Shown here piece by piece: positions 23,744 through 31,371 of a DNA stretch of 47,837 nucleotides. Made by a program: the position numbers and the translations under genes. The notes beneath the pieces are model-generated. The model was not told where the DNA came from, did no database searches, and saw only the letters and a program-made list of their open reading frames with translations. The DNA is from Halovivax sp. (GTDB lineage: Archaea; Halobacteriota; Halobacteria; Halobacteriales; Natrialbaceae): assembly GCA_007119345.1 (NCBI GenBank), contig SKPV01000122.1:1-47837 (forward strand), in the 5' to 3' direction. The first letter of the stretch is position 1. The number at the start of each line of letters is the position of its first letter.

Positions 23744-25681
23744 TCAGAGGAATCGGAAAGTCTCCAGGTTCTTCGGGGCGAACGTCCGGATGTTGTACTC
23801 GTGGTACAGCGCCGAGGAGAGGTCCTGCACCGAGCGCTCGTCGCCGTGGACGCACAGCACCTTCTCCGGGCGCGGGTTCATCGTCTTGACGAAGTTCTCG
23901 AGGCCGGCGCGGTCGGCGTGGCCGGAGAAACCGTCGACGGTCTCGACGTCGAGGTCGAGCGAGAGGGTCCCGCGGCCGTCGCCGTCGCGGTCGTGGCGAC
24001 CGATGTCCGAGACGGGGATCTCGTCCCAGCCGTTCTGGATGCGCCGCCCGAGCGTTCCCTGGGCCTGGTAGCCGACGAACACGAGCGTCGAGTTCGGGTC
24101 GGGACCGACGTGAGAGAGCCAGGACATGATCGGCCCGCCCGTGACCATCCCGGACGTCGAGAGGATGATACAGGGGCCGCCGTCGGCGACCTCCTGGCGT
24201 TCGTCCTCGCCGCCGTCGATGTGGTTGAACTCCTCGGCGAGGAACGGATTCTCGTCCTCGTGGAATATCCGGTCCCGGAGATCGTCGCGCAGGTACTCGG
24301 GGTAGGTCGTGTGGATCGCCGTCGCCTCCCAGATCATACCGTCGAGGTGGACCGGCATCGAGGGGATCTCGCCCTCGCGCATCGCCTCCTCGAGGACGAG
24401 CATGATCTCCTGGGACCGACCGACGGCGAACGCCGGAATGAGGACCTTGCCGCCCCGATCGTGCGTGCGCTGGATGATCTGTTTGAGCTTGCGCTCGGAG
24501 TCCTCCTGGTCGGTCTGGTAATCGTTCCGACCGCCGTAGGTGGACTCCATCACGAGCGTCTCGACGCGCGGGAAGTCGTTGACCGCGCCGTTGAACAGCC
24601 GCGTGTCGGTGTAGTGGATGTCGCCGGAGAAGCAGACGTTGTAGAGGCCGTCGCCGACGTGGAAGTGGCTGACCGCGGAGCCGAGGATGTGGCCCGCGTT
24701 GTGGAAGGTGAGTTTGAGGTCGGGCGCGATGTCGGTGACGTCCCCGTACTCGAGCGGGATGCAGTGTTTGATCGCTTCGCGCACCTGTTCGGACTCGTAG
24801 GGCGGCGCGCGACCCTCCTTGGCGGCGACGTCGAGATAATCGAGGGTGAGCAGGCCCATGAGGTCCCGCGTCGGCTCGGTGCAGTAGATCGGTCCGTCGT
24901 AACCGTACTTGAAGAGGAGCGGAACGAGCGCGGAGTGGTCCAGGTGGGCGTGGGTGAGGACGACCGCGTCGATCGTCTGCGGGCCGGCGCCGAACGCTTC
25001 CGGCGCGTGGAGGTACGGCACCTCTCCCTCCGCTCCGGGCTTGTCGCCGCAATCGATGAGAACGCGCGTTTCGGGCGTCGAGAGGATGAACGAGGCGCGT
25101 CCGACCTCGCGACAGCACCCCAGCGTGGTTATGCGGACGTACTCGTCGTCCGACATCTTCTCGCGGTGGATCTGGCGTCCGACCCGTTCCAGGATGTCCC
25201 GACGGTCGTCGCGCTCTTGCTTGAGGAAGTTCCGGACGTTCGAGACCGTCGAGGACTCGATCGGTGGCGTCCGAACGACCTCGGGCGTCCACCCGACCGT
25301 CTCGGTGATCTCCCGGAGCGTCGAACCGCGTCGACCGATCACCATCCCGGGCTTGGCCGCCTCGATCACGACCTCGCCGGTGTCGGCGTGGAAGTCGAGG
25401 TCCTCGACGTCCGCCTCCTCGGGGATGACCTCGAGGATCTTCTCGCGGGCTTCAGCCGGTCGCGAGAGGACGCCCGGATCGGGGCGGACCGTGATTCGCT
25501 TGCGAAGCTTGCTCGCCAGCTTCCGGACGAGGTCGCCTTGCCGCGCGAACTTCTTGGGGTCGCGCGTGTAGACGACGAGTTCCGGCCCCTCGTATTTCAC
25601 CGACGACACCGAGATATCGCTCGGGAGTTCGCTGGTGATCTCTGCTTGCAGATCGTCGAGTTGCTGCTCTACGGTACTCAT
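23744..25681 (-). CDS. Archaeal CPSF-like beta-CASP ribonuclease aCPSF1 (FttA)
   Basis: 645 residues. Two N-terminal KH-type domains (GMVIGRRGSTLREITETV near 112) bind RNA. The metallo-beta-lactamase domain follows with THAHLDHSALVP (HxHxDH), GHILGSA and FSGDIHY, then the beta-CASP domain (STYGGRND, IPAFAVGRSQEIM, STSGMVTGGP, FSGHADRAGLENF, HGDERSVQDL). aCPSF1 is the near-universal archaeal endo/5'-3' exonuclease that terminates transcription (FttA). ATG 25681 was chosen because the 18 codons upstream are unlike the family. This start overlaps the stop of a 61-codon upstream ORF. Confidence 0.97.
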   Translation of the reverse strand: MSTVEQQLDDLQAEITSELPSDISVSSVKYEGPELVVYTRDPKKFARQGDLVRKLASKLRKRITVRPDPGVLSRPAEAREKILEVIPEEADVEDLDFHADTGEVVIEAAKPGMVIGRRGSTLREITETVGWTPEVVRTPPIESSTVSNVRNFLKQERDDRRDILERVGRQIHREKMSDDEYVRITTLGCCREVGRASFILSTPETRVLIDCGDKPGAEGEVPYLHAPEAFGAGPQTIDAVVLTHAHLDHSALVPLLFKYGYDGPIYCTEPTRDLMGLLTLDYLDVAAKEGRAPPYESEQVREAIKHCIPLEYGDVTDIAPDLKLTFHNAGHILGSAVSHFHVGDGLYNVCFSGDIHYTDTRLFNGAVNDFPRVETLVMESTYGGRNDYQTDQEDSERKLKQIIQRTHDRGGKVLIPAFAVGRSQEIMLVLEEAMREGEIPSMPVHLDGMIWEATAIHTTYPEYLRDDLRDRIFHEDENPFLAEEFNHIDGGEDERQEVADGGPCIILSTSGMVTGGPIMSWLSHVGPDPNSTLVFVGYQAQGTLGRRIQNGWDEIPVSDIGRHDRDGDGRGTLSLDLDVETVDGFSGHADRAGLENFVKTMNPRPEKVLCVHGDERSVQDLSSALYHEYNIRTFAPKNLETFRFL

Positions 25682-25863
25682 AGTCGCGAGAGTTCGCTCG
25701 GCTGGAGTCGCGCGGACCGGATCGCACCCGCCCACGGCCGACGGCCGCCGTCGACCCGGGGTCCGCCCACGGTCGACATCGACGGGGCGGACCGGTCCGA
25801 CCGACCGGCAGGCGGAGAGTTCGACGCGATACGTGCCGCGTCGTTGTCACCTTCGGGAGTCAT
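25678..25863 (-). CDS. Possible 61-codon upstream ORF coupled to aCPSF1
   Basis: ATG 25863 to a TGA that overlaps the aCPSF1 ATG (CTATGAG). The product begins MTPEGDNDAARIASNSPPAG and then turns Arg/Pro/Ser-rich (about 9 Arg to 6 acidic residues), unlike normal proteins of this organism. It may be a leader that controls aCPSF1 translation rather than a functional protein, or simply an open frame by chance. Confidence 0.25.
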   Translation of the reverse strand: MTPEGDNDAARIASNSPPAGRSDRSAPSMSTVGGPRVDGGRRPWAGAIRSARLQPSELSRL

Positions 25864-25970
25864 CGTGTGACTGTCCTCGATCGTCTGCCGAGTACGCTCA
25901 CAGGGTTCGGTCCTGTCCGCGCGGGAGGACTCCAGCGAGAACCCGCTTACACGGAGGTATTCTACGCGGG

Positions 25971-25979
25971 ATATAAAAG
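25971..25979 (+). promoter_or_regulatory. TATA box upstream of the 26020 gene
   Basis: ATATAAAAG is the strongest TATA match in the window, giving a start near 26000 and a leader of about 20 nt that contains a purine-rich GGAGG (25995-25999). The sequence is nearly symmetrical and could also drive the divergent aCPSF1 side. Confidence 0.65.
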
Positions 25980-26019
25980 CCTTCGCAAAAGCAAGGAGGC
26001 GAGGTGCCGAAGGACGCTC

Positions 26020-26502
26020 ATGGAGTTCACTCCCGACCGCGTCGCCGCCGAGCGCGACTGGGTGCGCGAGCGCTCGGCGCGGATCGTCCCGCTGATCAAC
26101 GCCGTGCGCGACGATCTCGGCGAGATTTTCGAGGCCGACGTCGCGCACGTGACGGAGCCGGCGTACCGCGATTCGGTCGACGAGGTGTTCGCCGACGGCG
26201 ATCTGGCGGTGAACGTCGCCGCGATGGTCGCGATCTTGCGCGAGCTCGACGTCGCCGACGACTACCCCGGTTTCGTCGTCGACGAGATACTCGGCCGCGA
26301 GCTCGCCGCGACGATCGCCGGCACTCAGCCCCTCCGGACGCTCGGCGAGGCGACCTTCCACTACGCGGACCTCCGCGTCCACGGCGGTCCCGACGAGAAC
26401 GCCGGCGTCGACGACCTCGATGCCGCGCTCGCGGCGGGCTTCCAGGAGCGGCTCCCCGGCTGGCCCTGGACCGAGCGGAAGAGCCCCTTCGCGGTCGAGT
26501 GA
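26020..26502 (+). CDS. Conserved haloarchaeal protein of unknown function
   Basis: 160 residues, acidic and soluble, starting MEFTPDRVAAERDWVRERSARIVPLINAVRDD. Predominantly helical with repeated Asp/Glu; it ends with the aromatic LPGWPWTERKSPFAVE. ATG 26020 follows a clear TATA box by about 45 nt. It is divergent from aCPSF1 across 338 nt. I recognise the pattern as widespread in haloarchaea but know no function. Confidence 0.7.
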   Translation: MEFTPDRVAAERDWVRERSARIVPLINAVRDDLGEIFEADVAHVTEPAYRDSVDEVFADGDLAVNVAAMVAILRELDVADDYPGFVVDEILGRELAATIAGTQPLRTLGEATFHYADLRVHGGPDENAGVDDLDAALAAGFQERLPGWPWTERKSPFAVE

Positions 26503-26647
26503 CGATAGGTACCGGTTTCGGGCGGCACGGATCAACCGCCTCGGCGCCGAAGATCGACGCTACGGGCGTCGGAGGACGAATCCGACGCCGCGTATCGGAC
26601 GTAACAACACATAAGACGGATCGCGTGAAAGTCCGCACGTACTGACC

Positions 26648-27979
26648 ATGTTCGCGTCGTCGAACCGGCGGCGTTCGGTGCGGATCCTCGCGATCGTCGC
26701 GACCTGTCTGTTACTCGCGGGAGCGGCGGGAGGGAGCGCACTCGCGATCCACCCCGTCGACGGGGCCGCGTCCTCCGGCTCCGTCGATTCGGCCGCCGGT
26801 TCGCCGGTCGACGACGCCGTCGCGACCGCCGCAACGGTCGACCTCGAGGACGACCTGAACGACACCACCGACGACACCGAAGACGACCTGAACGACACCA
26901 CCGACGACACCGAAGACGATCTGGACGATACCACCGACGACACCAAAGACGACCTGGACGATACCACCGACGACACCGAAAACGACCTGAACGACACCAC
27001 CGACGGTCTCGACGGCAGCCTGGACGATACCACCGACGGTCTCGACGGCAACCTGGACGATACCACCGATGAGATCGTCGACGAGCTGGACGATCTCGAC
27101 GACGACCTCGAGGCGCCCCTCGGCGCCGACGGTGACGACCGTTCGTCTGCGAGCGAGCCGACGAACGAAACCGCGACCGGGGACGATTCCGCGGACGAGT
27201 ACGACGCCGCGGCCGGGGCCGATGGCGCCGGGGACGACCCGTCCCCGGCCGACGCCGGTGACGTCGTCCAGGCCGCGCTGGTCGCGCTCCTCGGGACGAC
27301 GATCGCGGGCGGTTCCTCGTTCGCCGGGGCCACCGCCGGAGGAGGCGCCGCCGGCGGGTCGAGCACGGGGAGACGGACGGTCGACCGCGTTCGTCGTCTG
27401 GCCGGCCGCGCGGCGTCGATCCCGTGGGAGACGCTCCCGCTGTCGATCCTCCGGTACAGCCGGTACGACGACTCGGATCCGCTCGAACACGACGAGCGGC
27501 GGACGATCTACGAGGCGATCGAGGCGGAGCCGGGGCTGTACCTCTCCGCGCTCGGCGAGCGTCGCGAGGTCTCCCTCTCGACGATCCGCCACCACGTCCG
27601 GATCCTGGAAGAGGAGGGACTCCTCATCACGGAGAAACGCGACGGCAAGCGGCGGTACTTCCCCGCGGCCGCCGAGGACGTGGAACTGACCGCCGCGCTC
27701 TCGGAGCCCGCCAAGCGCCGCGTGCTCGAGACGCTGGCCGACGTCGAGCGGGCGCACAACGGTCGGATCGCCGACGAACTCGACGTCGACCCGAGCACCG
27801 CGTCCCACCACCTCTCCACGCTCGCCGAGGACGGGCTCGTCGAGCGCGAGCGCGACGGCCGATCGATCGTCAACTCGCTGGCGCCCGGCGTCGAAGCGGC
27901 GCTGGCCGCGGAACCAGAAACCGGCCGACGCGACGAGTCTGGGCGGGAGCCGACGGCGACGATCGTCGGCGACGACTGA
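26648..27979 (+). CDS. Membrane-anchored double winged-helix transcription regulator with acidic repeat ectodomain
   Basis: 443 residues. The N-terminus has a signal-like helix (ILAIVATCLLLAGAAGGSALA, about 13-33). Residues 70-146 are seven 11-residue repeats of the form LxDTTDxxxDx. A linker then leads to a weakly hydrophobic Gly/Ala segment (about 205-238) that may cross the membrane. The C-terminal half holds two winged-helix domains of the ArsR type: first DERRTIYEAIEA...STIRHHVRILEEEGLLI (about 282-340), second SEPAKRRVLETLADV...STASHHLSTLAEDGLVE (about 352-410). So the protein could sense outside the cell and bind DNA inside. It stands next to the gas-vesicle cluster. A role in gvp control is inference only. 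Confidence 0.8.
   Translation: MFASSNRRRSVRILAIVATCLLLAGAAGGSALAIHPVDGAASSGSVDSAAGSPVDDAVATAATVDLEDDLNDTTDDTEDDLNDTTDDTEDDLDDTTDDTKDDLDDTTDDTENDLNDTTDGLDGSLDDTTDGLDGNLDDTTDEIVDELDDLDDDLEAPLGADGDDRSSASEPTNETATGDDSADEYDAAAGADGAGDDPSPADAGDVVQAALVALLGTTIAGGSSFAGATAGGGAAGGSSTGRRTVDRVRRLAGRAASIPWETLPLSILRYSRYDDSDPLEHDERRTIYEAIEAEPGLYLSALGERREVSLSTIRHHVRILEEEGLLITEKRDGKRRYFPAAAEDVELTAALSEPAKRRVLETLADVERAHNGRIADELDVDPSTASHHLSTLAEDGLVERERDGRSIVNSLAPGVEAALAAEPETGRRDESGREPTATIVGDD
26855..27085 (+). repeat. 33-nt coding tandem repeat, seven units
   Basis: Seven in-frame units of 33 nt encode the LxDTTDxxxDx ladder. Neighbouring units are highly similar at the DNA level (shared core GACACCACCGACGACACCGA), a sign of recent copy-number change. 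The last three units diverge (DGLDG, DEIVD). Confidence 0.9.
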
Positions 27980-28100
27980 CCGATCGACCGCTCGTGACCG
28001 ACACCGGTTGCGACCGGATCGCGCCGGCAACGGTTGCGACCGGATCGGGACGACCTCGCGCGTCAAAATCGGGCCGCCGGTGGCGCCGTCCGAGCGGTCG

Positions 28101-28433
28101 CTACCGTTCGAAGTACCGGTCGGCGTGGGCCTCACAGCCCGGGTTGAACGGGGCGTCGCAGGCGGGACAGCGGTGCTCTGCGTCGAGGTACGCTGGCGGC
28201 GTCAGCTCCGTCCCGCAGACCCCACAGAGGACCGCGGGTTCGTCGAACCGGACGCGCGGCCACGGCTCGGCCTCGTGGTCCGCGACCGATTCGTGACACC
28301 GAAAGCAGGGATGGTAGGACTCACAGCAAGCGAACTTCAGCGCGACGACGTCGCGGTCGCCGTCGTAGTGGGCACAGCGAGTCTCGGCGTCGACGTCGAC
28401 CCCGCGAACGGGCAACCCGTGGACGCGTCTCAC
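28101..28433 (-). CDS. CHY-type zinc-finger protein
   Basis: 110 residues from GTG 28433 (RRVHGLPVRGVDVDAETRCAHYDGDRDVVALKFAC). The CHY signature is complete: RCAHY, FACCESYHPCFRCHE, then a second pair of zinc knuckles VLCGVCG and HRCPACDAPFNPGCEAH. CHY zinc fingers occur in RCHY1/PIRH2-type proteins in eukaryotes and as free-standing small proteins in archaea, with no known activity in the latter. It lies 124 nt downstream of gvpO on the same strand, so it may share the gvpA-N-O transcript. The upstream frame to 28589 is Ser/Pro/Arg-rich and rejected. Confidence 0.85.
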   Translation of the reverse strand: MRRVHGLPVRGVDVDAETRCAHYDGDRDVVALKFACCESYHPCFRCHESVADHEAEPWPRVRFDEPAVLCGVCGTELTPPAYLDAEHRCPACDAPFNPGCEAHADRYFER

Positions 28434-28557
28434 GGGTCGACCGTCGGACCGAGTCGGTTTCGTCCTTGCGGTCGGAATCGGTTTCGTCGTCGGGGTCGAG
28501 ACAGGTTTCGTCCGTTCGATCGGCGACGAACCCGAAGTTCGACTCCGTCGAGGGGAA

Positions 28558-29064
28558 CTACTCGACCTCCACGAAGGCGGTCGTGTCACCCCGGCGGTAG
28601 CGGTCGATCCGCCGGTAGCCCTCGATCACGCCGTCCTCGTCGAGCTCGATCTCGTACCGGCCGATCACGTCCTGGGTGTCGGGGACGGCGCGCCGCTCGA
28701 CGACCTCGACGACCGCGCGCCAGCCGTCCTCGACGGCCGTGATCTCCGTGACGCCGTCGAAGGGCCGTCCGATGAGCTCGCTCGCCGTCGACTGGACCGT
28801 CTGTCGGACCGACAGCACCGCCTCGATCCGGTCGTCGTCGACGTCGACCTGAACGTCGACGTCCTCGGGATCGGTCGTCTCGACGTCTTCCCGTTCTTCC
28901 TGTTCGGTCTGTTCTTCCTGTTCGGCCTGTTCTGCTTCGCTCACGGTGTCATCACTCTCGTTGTGTTGGTGGCAGAATCCGTCTTCGTCGGCCTCGCGGG
29001 AGCAGCGGTCGCCGCTCTCGGTGAGGGCCTTACACTGTTCGCCGGTCGCTTCTGCTTTCGCCAT
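28558..29064 (-). CDS. gvpO: Gas vesicle protein GvpO with N-terminal Cys3-His module
   Basis: 168 residues from ATG 29064. The C-terminal half is GvpO (LSVRQTVQSTASELIGRPFDGV, GWRAVVEVVERRAVPDTQDVIGRYE, YRRIDRYRRGD), a cytoplasmic factor required for gas-vesicle formation that interacts with several accessory Gvp proteins. The N-terminus adds a module with Cys11-x9-Cys21-x9-Cys31-x2-His34, probably a zinc site, followed by a Glu/Gln-rich linker. The same module with identical spacing is inside GvpJ. It starts 50 nt after the gvpN stop. Confidence 0.93.
   Translation of the reverse strand: MAKAEATGEQCKALTESGDRCSREADEDGFCHQHNESDDTVSEAEQAEQEEQTEQEEREDVETTDPEDVDVQVDVDDDRIEAVLSVRQTVQSTASELIGRPFDGVTEITAVEDGWRAVVEVVERRAVPDTQDVIGRYEIELDEDGVIEGYRRIDRYRRGDTTAFVEVE
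28989..29017 (-). repeat. 29-nt sequence shared by gvpO and gvpJ
   Basis: On the minus strand this 29-nt stretch (core GACCGCTGCTCCCGCGAGGC) is identical to 33595-33623 in gvpJ on the plus strand. It encodes the middle of the Cys3-His module, so the two copies form a long-range inverted repeat within the gvp cluster. Confidence 0.85.
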
Positions 29065-29114
29065 GGTCGGTGGATCGCTCCTGTCGTTTCGGTCTCGTGT
29101 CGGGTGTCGCTCGG

Positions 29115-30116
29115 TCACTCGATCGTCGATTCGATCGCGGATCGGAGTTCGCGCGGGTCGCCGTCGTCAGCGACTTTCGGGACGAGCACGTCCGTGAAGA
29201 CGTCGACCAGCCGATCGCGGTCGGAGTCGTCCTCGAAGGCCGCGACCCCCTTCGCGGCCGTGATCGCGACCCGGGTCCCGACGGTCGCGTCGAGTTTCTC
29301 CCGGAGGTCGCGCGTGATGGCGACGATCCGATCGATCCGATCGTCGGGGAGGTCGACGTGCGCGGCCACGATCTCGCGCTCGGTCGCCTCGTCGTAGTAG
29401 TCGACGTGGATCCCCACGAACCGGTCGAGGAGCGCGTCCTGCTGTTCGTGGACGCCGGCGTACTCGGTCGAGTTCGAGGTGAGGATCGCGCCGAACTCCG
29501 GGTGAACGTCGATCTGGCGATCCTCGCCGCGTTTGGCCGGTCGTTCGAGGACGCCCTCCTCGAAGACCGACAGGAGCACGTTGTGCGCCGCCGGGTCGGT
29601 CCGCGAGAACTCGTTGTAGACGAGCGTCGCACCCTCCCGCACGGCGACCGAGAGCGGGTTGTCGACCCAGCGCTCCCGGACGATCTCGGTCTCCTTCCGG
29701 ACGCCGCTGACGTACTCGTCGCGCTCGCTGTAGCGCGCGCCGCCGGCGTGGTCGCCGACGAGCGCGGCCGTGTCGACGGCCGAATCGCCGTTGATCCAGA
29801 CGACCGGTCGACCCCGCTCCGCGGCCGCGTGGAGCGCGAGAGCGGTCTTGCCACAGCCCGTCGGGCCGATGAGGTGGACCGGCTGGTCGGCGTCGAGCCA
29901 GTTCGTGATCCGCCCTTCGAGGGTCGCGATCTCGTCGGTAGCGACGAACGGGTCGGGTCCGACCTCGTCGGGCGACCGGAGCGGGACCGTCTCGTCTCCT
30001 CCCGACCCGTCGTCGCCGGCCGCGTCGCTCGCGCGTCGCAGCTCCTTTTCCGCTCGGCCGCTCCTGATCTTCCGTCCGCGGACCGTCCGCGAACGTCCCG
30101 ATGAGCCGTTCCCCAT
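29115..30116 (-). CDS. gvpN: Gas vesicle protein GvpN (AAA+ ATPase)
   Basis: 333 residues from ATG 30116, 8 nt after the gvpA stop. A MoxR/CbbQ-like AAA+ protein: Walker A HLIGPTGCGKTALAL, Walker B region TLVYNEFSRTDPAAHNVLLS, sensor ILTSNSTEYAGVHEQQDALLDRF. GvpN is thought to enlarge nascent vesicles, working with the minor shell proteins. A basic N-terminal lead of about 50 residues (RTVRGRKIRSGRAEKELRRAS, then acidic) precedes the ATPase. Frame extensions upstream overlap gvpA and are rejected. Confidence 0.95.
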   Translation of the reverse strand: MGNGSSGRSRTVRGRKIRSGRAEKELRRASDAAGDDGSGGDETVPLRSPDEVGPDPFVATDEIATLEGRITNWLDADQPVHLIGPTGCGKTALALHAAAERGRPVVWINGDSAVDTAALVGDHAGGARYSERDEYVSGVRKETEIVRERWVDNPLSVAVREGATLVYNEFSRTDPAAHNVLLSVFEEGVLERPAKRGEDRQIDVHPEFGAILTSNSTEYAGVHEQQDALLDRFVGIHVDYYDEATEREIVAAHVDLPDDRIDRIVAITRDLREKLDATVGTRVAITAAKGVAAFEDDSDRDRLVDVFTDVLVPKVADDGDPRELRSAIESTIE

Positions 30117-30124
30117 CGGCGTCG

Positions 30125-30421
30125 TTACGAGGACTCCGGCGTCGCCGACTGCGGTGACGATTCGGGTCGCTGTTCGATCTCGAGTTCCTCGAGATCCTCG
30201 AGATCGCCTTCCGCGGTCGCCCGTTCTATCTTCGCTATCTCCTCCGCGTAGTGGAGGAACGTGTCCACGGAGGCGACGACGACGCGCGCCTCGACGGTGA
30301 TGAGTTCGATCCCCACGACGGAGATTCGCGCCCACACGTCGATGACGACACCTTTGTCGAGGATCCGATCGAGGACCTCCGCGAGACTCGACGAATCGGG
30401 ACGGCGTTGTGGTTGTGCCAT
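30125..30421 (-). CDS. gvpA: Gas vesicle structural protein GvpA
   Basis: 98 residues from ATG 30421. The amphiphilic helix-strand-strand-helix core is unmistakable: SSSLAEVLDRILDKGVVIDVWARISVVGIELITVEARVVVASVDTFLHYAEEIAKI. It polymerises into the ribbed, gas-permeable, water-repellent vesicle wall. The core matches the usual protein of about 76 residues; a C-terminal tail of about 30 acidic residues (DLEDLEELEIEQRPESS) is extra. First gene of the minus arm. The spacing of the TATA-like element suggests a leaderless mRNA. Confidence 0.97.
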   Translation of the reverse strand: MAQPQRRPDSSSLAEVLDRILDKGVVIDVWARISVVGIELITVEARVVVASVDTFLHYAEEIAKIERATAEGDLEDLEELEIEQRPESSPQSATPESS

Positions 30422-30744
30422 GCACTCGAAATGGCGCTGGGACACGTATCATCGTTCACGCTGAACGTGCAAGCATCATGGTAAGGGGGCGTCGCGCCCG
30501 AATGCGTTCCACTGAGCGTCTCAGATCGCCGATCCGGGCGGATCGGTGCGAGCGACGACGGACCAATCATGCACGCTACCAGCAACGATCGATCGATCCG
30601 ATCACGGAGAACGGTCCCGCGGTCGCCAAGCGCGCAGTGGCCGAAGAGTGACGACCGGTTCTCGTCCGCCAACGACCACTTGTCGGCCACCGACGACCAT
30701 CACCCACTCGCCGATGATCGGTGCGGTCGCGGAGGTGAACTTCG
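30422..30744. other. Divergent gvpA/gvpF control region
   Basis: 323 nt between the divergent gvpA and gvpF starts, with no ORF that looks real. The gvpA side holds a TATA-like element and an inverted repeat (30441-30467). On the gvpF side, repeated 'cgacca' motifs occur at 30661-30720 and no clear TATA is visible. I do not find an obvious copy of the GvpE-type activator site known from Halobacterium. Confidence 0.6.
30441..30467 (-). promoter_or_regulatory. gvpA promoter with overlapping inverted repeat
   Basis: Read on the minus strand, ATGATACGTG (30443-30452) lies 22-31 nt before ATG 30421. Directly upstream is an inverted repeat CGTTCA-CGC-TGAACG (30453-30467), at the place where a transcription-factor-B recognition site or an activator would bind. 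Confidence 0.45.
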
Positions 30745-31371
30745 GTGAGCCACCCGTACGTGTACGGCGTCGTCCAGGCCGAGGACGCGATCGAACTCGA
30801 GACCGACGCCGTCGGCGGGGACGATCGGGTCTACCCGATCGAGAACGGCCGGCTGGCGGCGATGGTGTCCGAGGTCGAGACGACCGATCCGGAGCGCACC
30901 GACGAGGACGCCAAGCGCCACGACGAGGTGCTCCGCGAGGTGATGGAGGCCGACGGCGGGCGGACGGTCGTCCCCATGCAGTTCGGCATGGCGTTCGAGA
31001 GCGAGCGCGCGCTGAAGAACGTCCTCCGCGGCGGACGCCCCGCCTTCAGACGCGCGATGCGCGCCATCGACGGGGCGATCGAACTGGGCGTGAAGGTCGT
31101 TCGCGACGAGGACGGATCGATCGACGACGAGACCGTCCGCGAGGCGATCGCCGACGAACTCGAGCCGATCGCGACGGACGCGGTGGACAACGGCCTGTTC
31201 AGCGACCGGCTGGTGCTGAACCGGTCGTACCTCGTCGAGCGAGACGACCGCGAGGCGTTCGACGAGGCCGTCGCCCGCCTCGAAGACGAATACGAAGACC
31301 TCGCGATACAGTACACGGGGCCGTTCGCGCCCTACAGCTTCGTGGATATACAGATCGGGGGGCAGCGATGA
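30745..31371 (+). CDS. gvpF: Gas vesicle protein GvpF
   Basis: 208 residues from GTG 30745. GvpF/L family: YVYGVVQAEDAIEL at the start, HDEVLREVMEADGGRTVVPMQFGMAFES in the middle, and QYTGPFAPYSFVDIQIG at the end, the signature 'y.GP.aPYsFv'. GvpF is a minor wall protein on the gas-facing side and contacts GvpA early in assembly. First gene of the plus arm; its TGA overlaps the gvpG ATG. Confidence 0.95.
   Translation: MSHPYVYGVVQAEDAIELETDAVGGDDRVYPIENGRLAAMVSEVETTDPERTDEDAKRHDEVLREVMEADGGRTVVPMQFGMAFESERALKNVLRGGRPAFRRAMRAIDGAIELGVKVVRDEDGSIDDETVREAIADELEPIATDAVDNGLFSDRLVLNRSYLVERDDREAFDEAVARLEDEYEDLAIQYTGPFAPYSFVDIQIGGQR

Noticed and set aside
23801..25870. 689-codon plus-strand frame opposite aCPSF1
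   Set aside because: The minus strand has KH, HxHxDH and beta-CASP motifs; the plus frame has none.
25678..26535. 285-codon minus-strand frame ending at aCPSF1
   Set aside because: Most of it is antisense to the 26020 gene; only the last 61 codons are free of a gene and were kept as a low-confidence leader ORF.
29115..30452. GvpN extended by about 112 N-terminal residues
   Set aside because: The extension runs through the whole of gvpA in another frame and is Arg-rich; ATG 30116 lies 8 nt after the gvpA stop.
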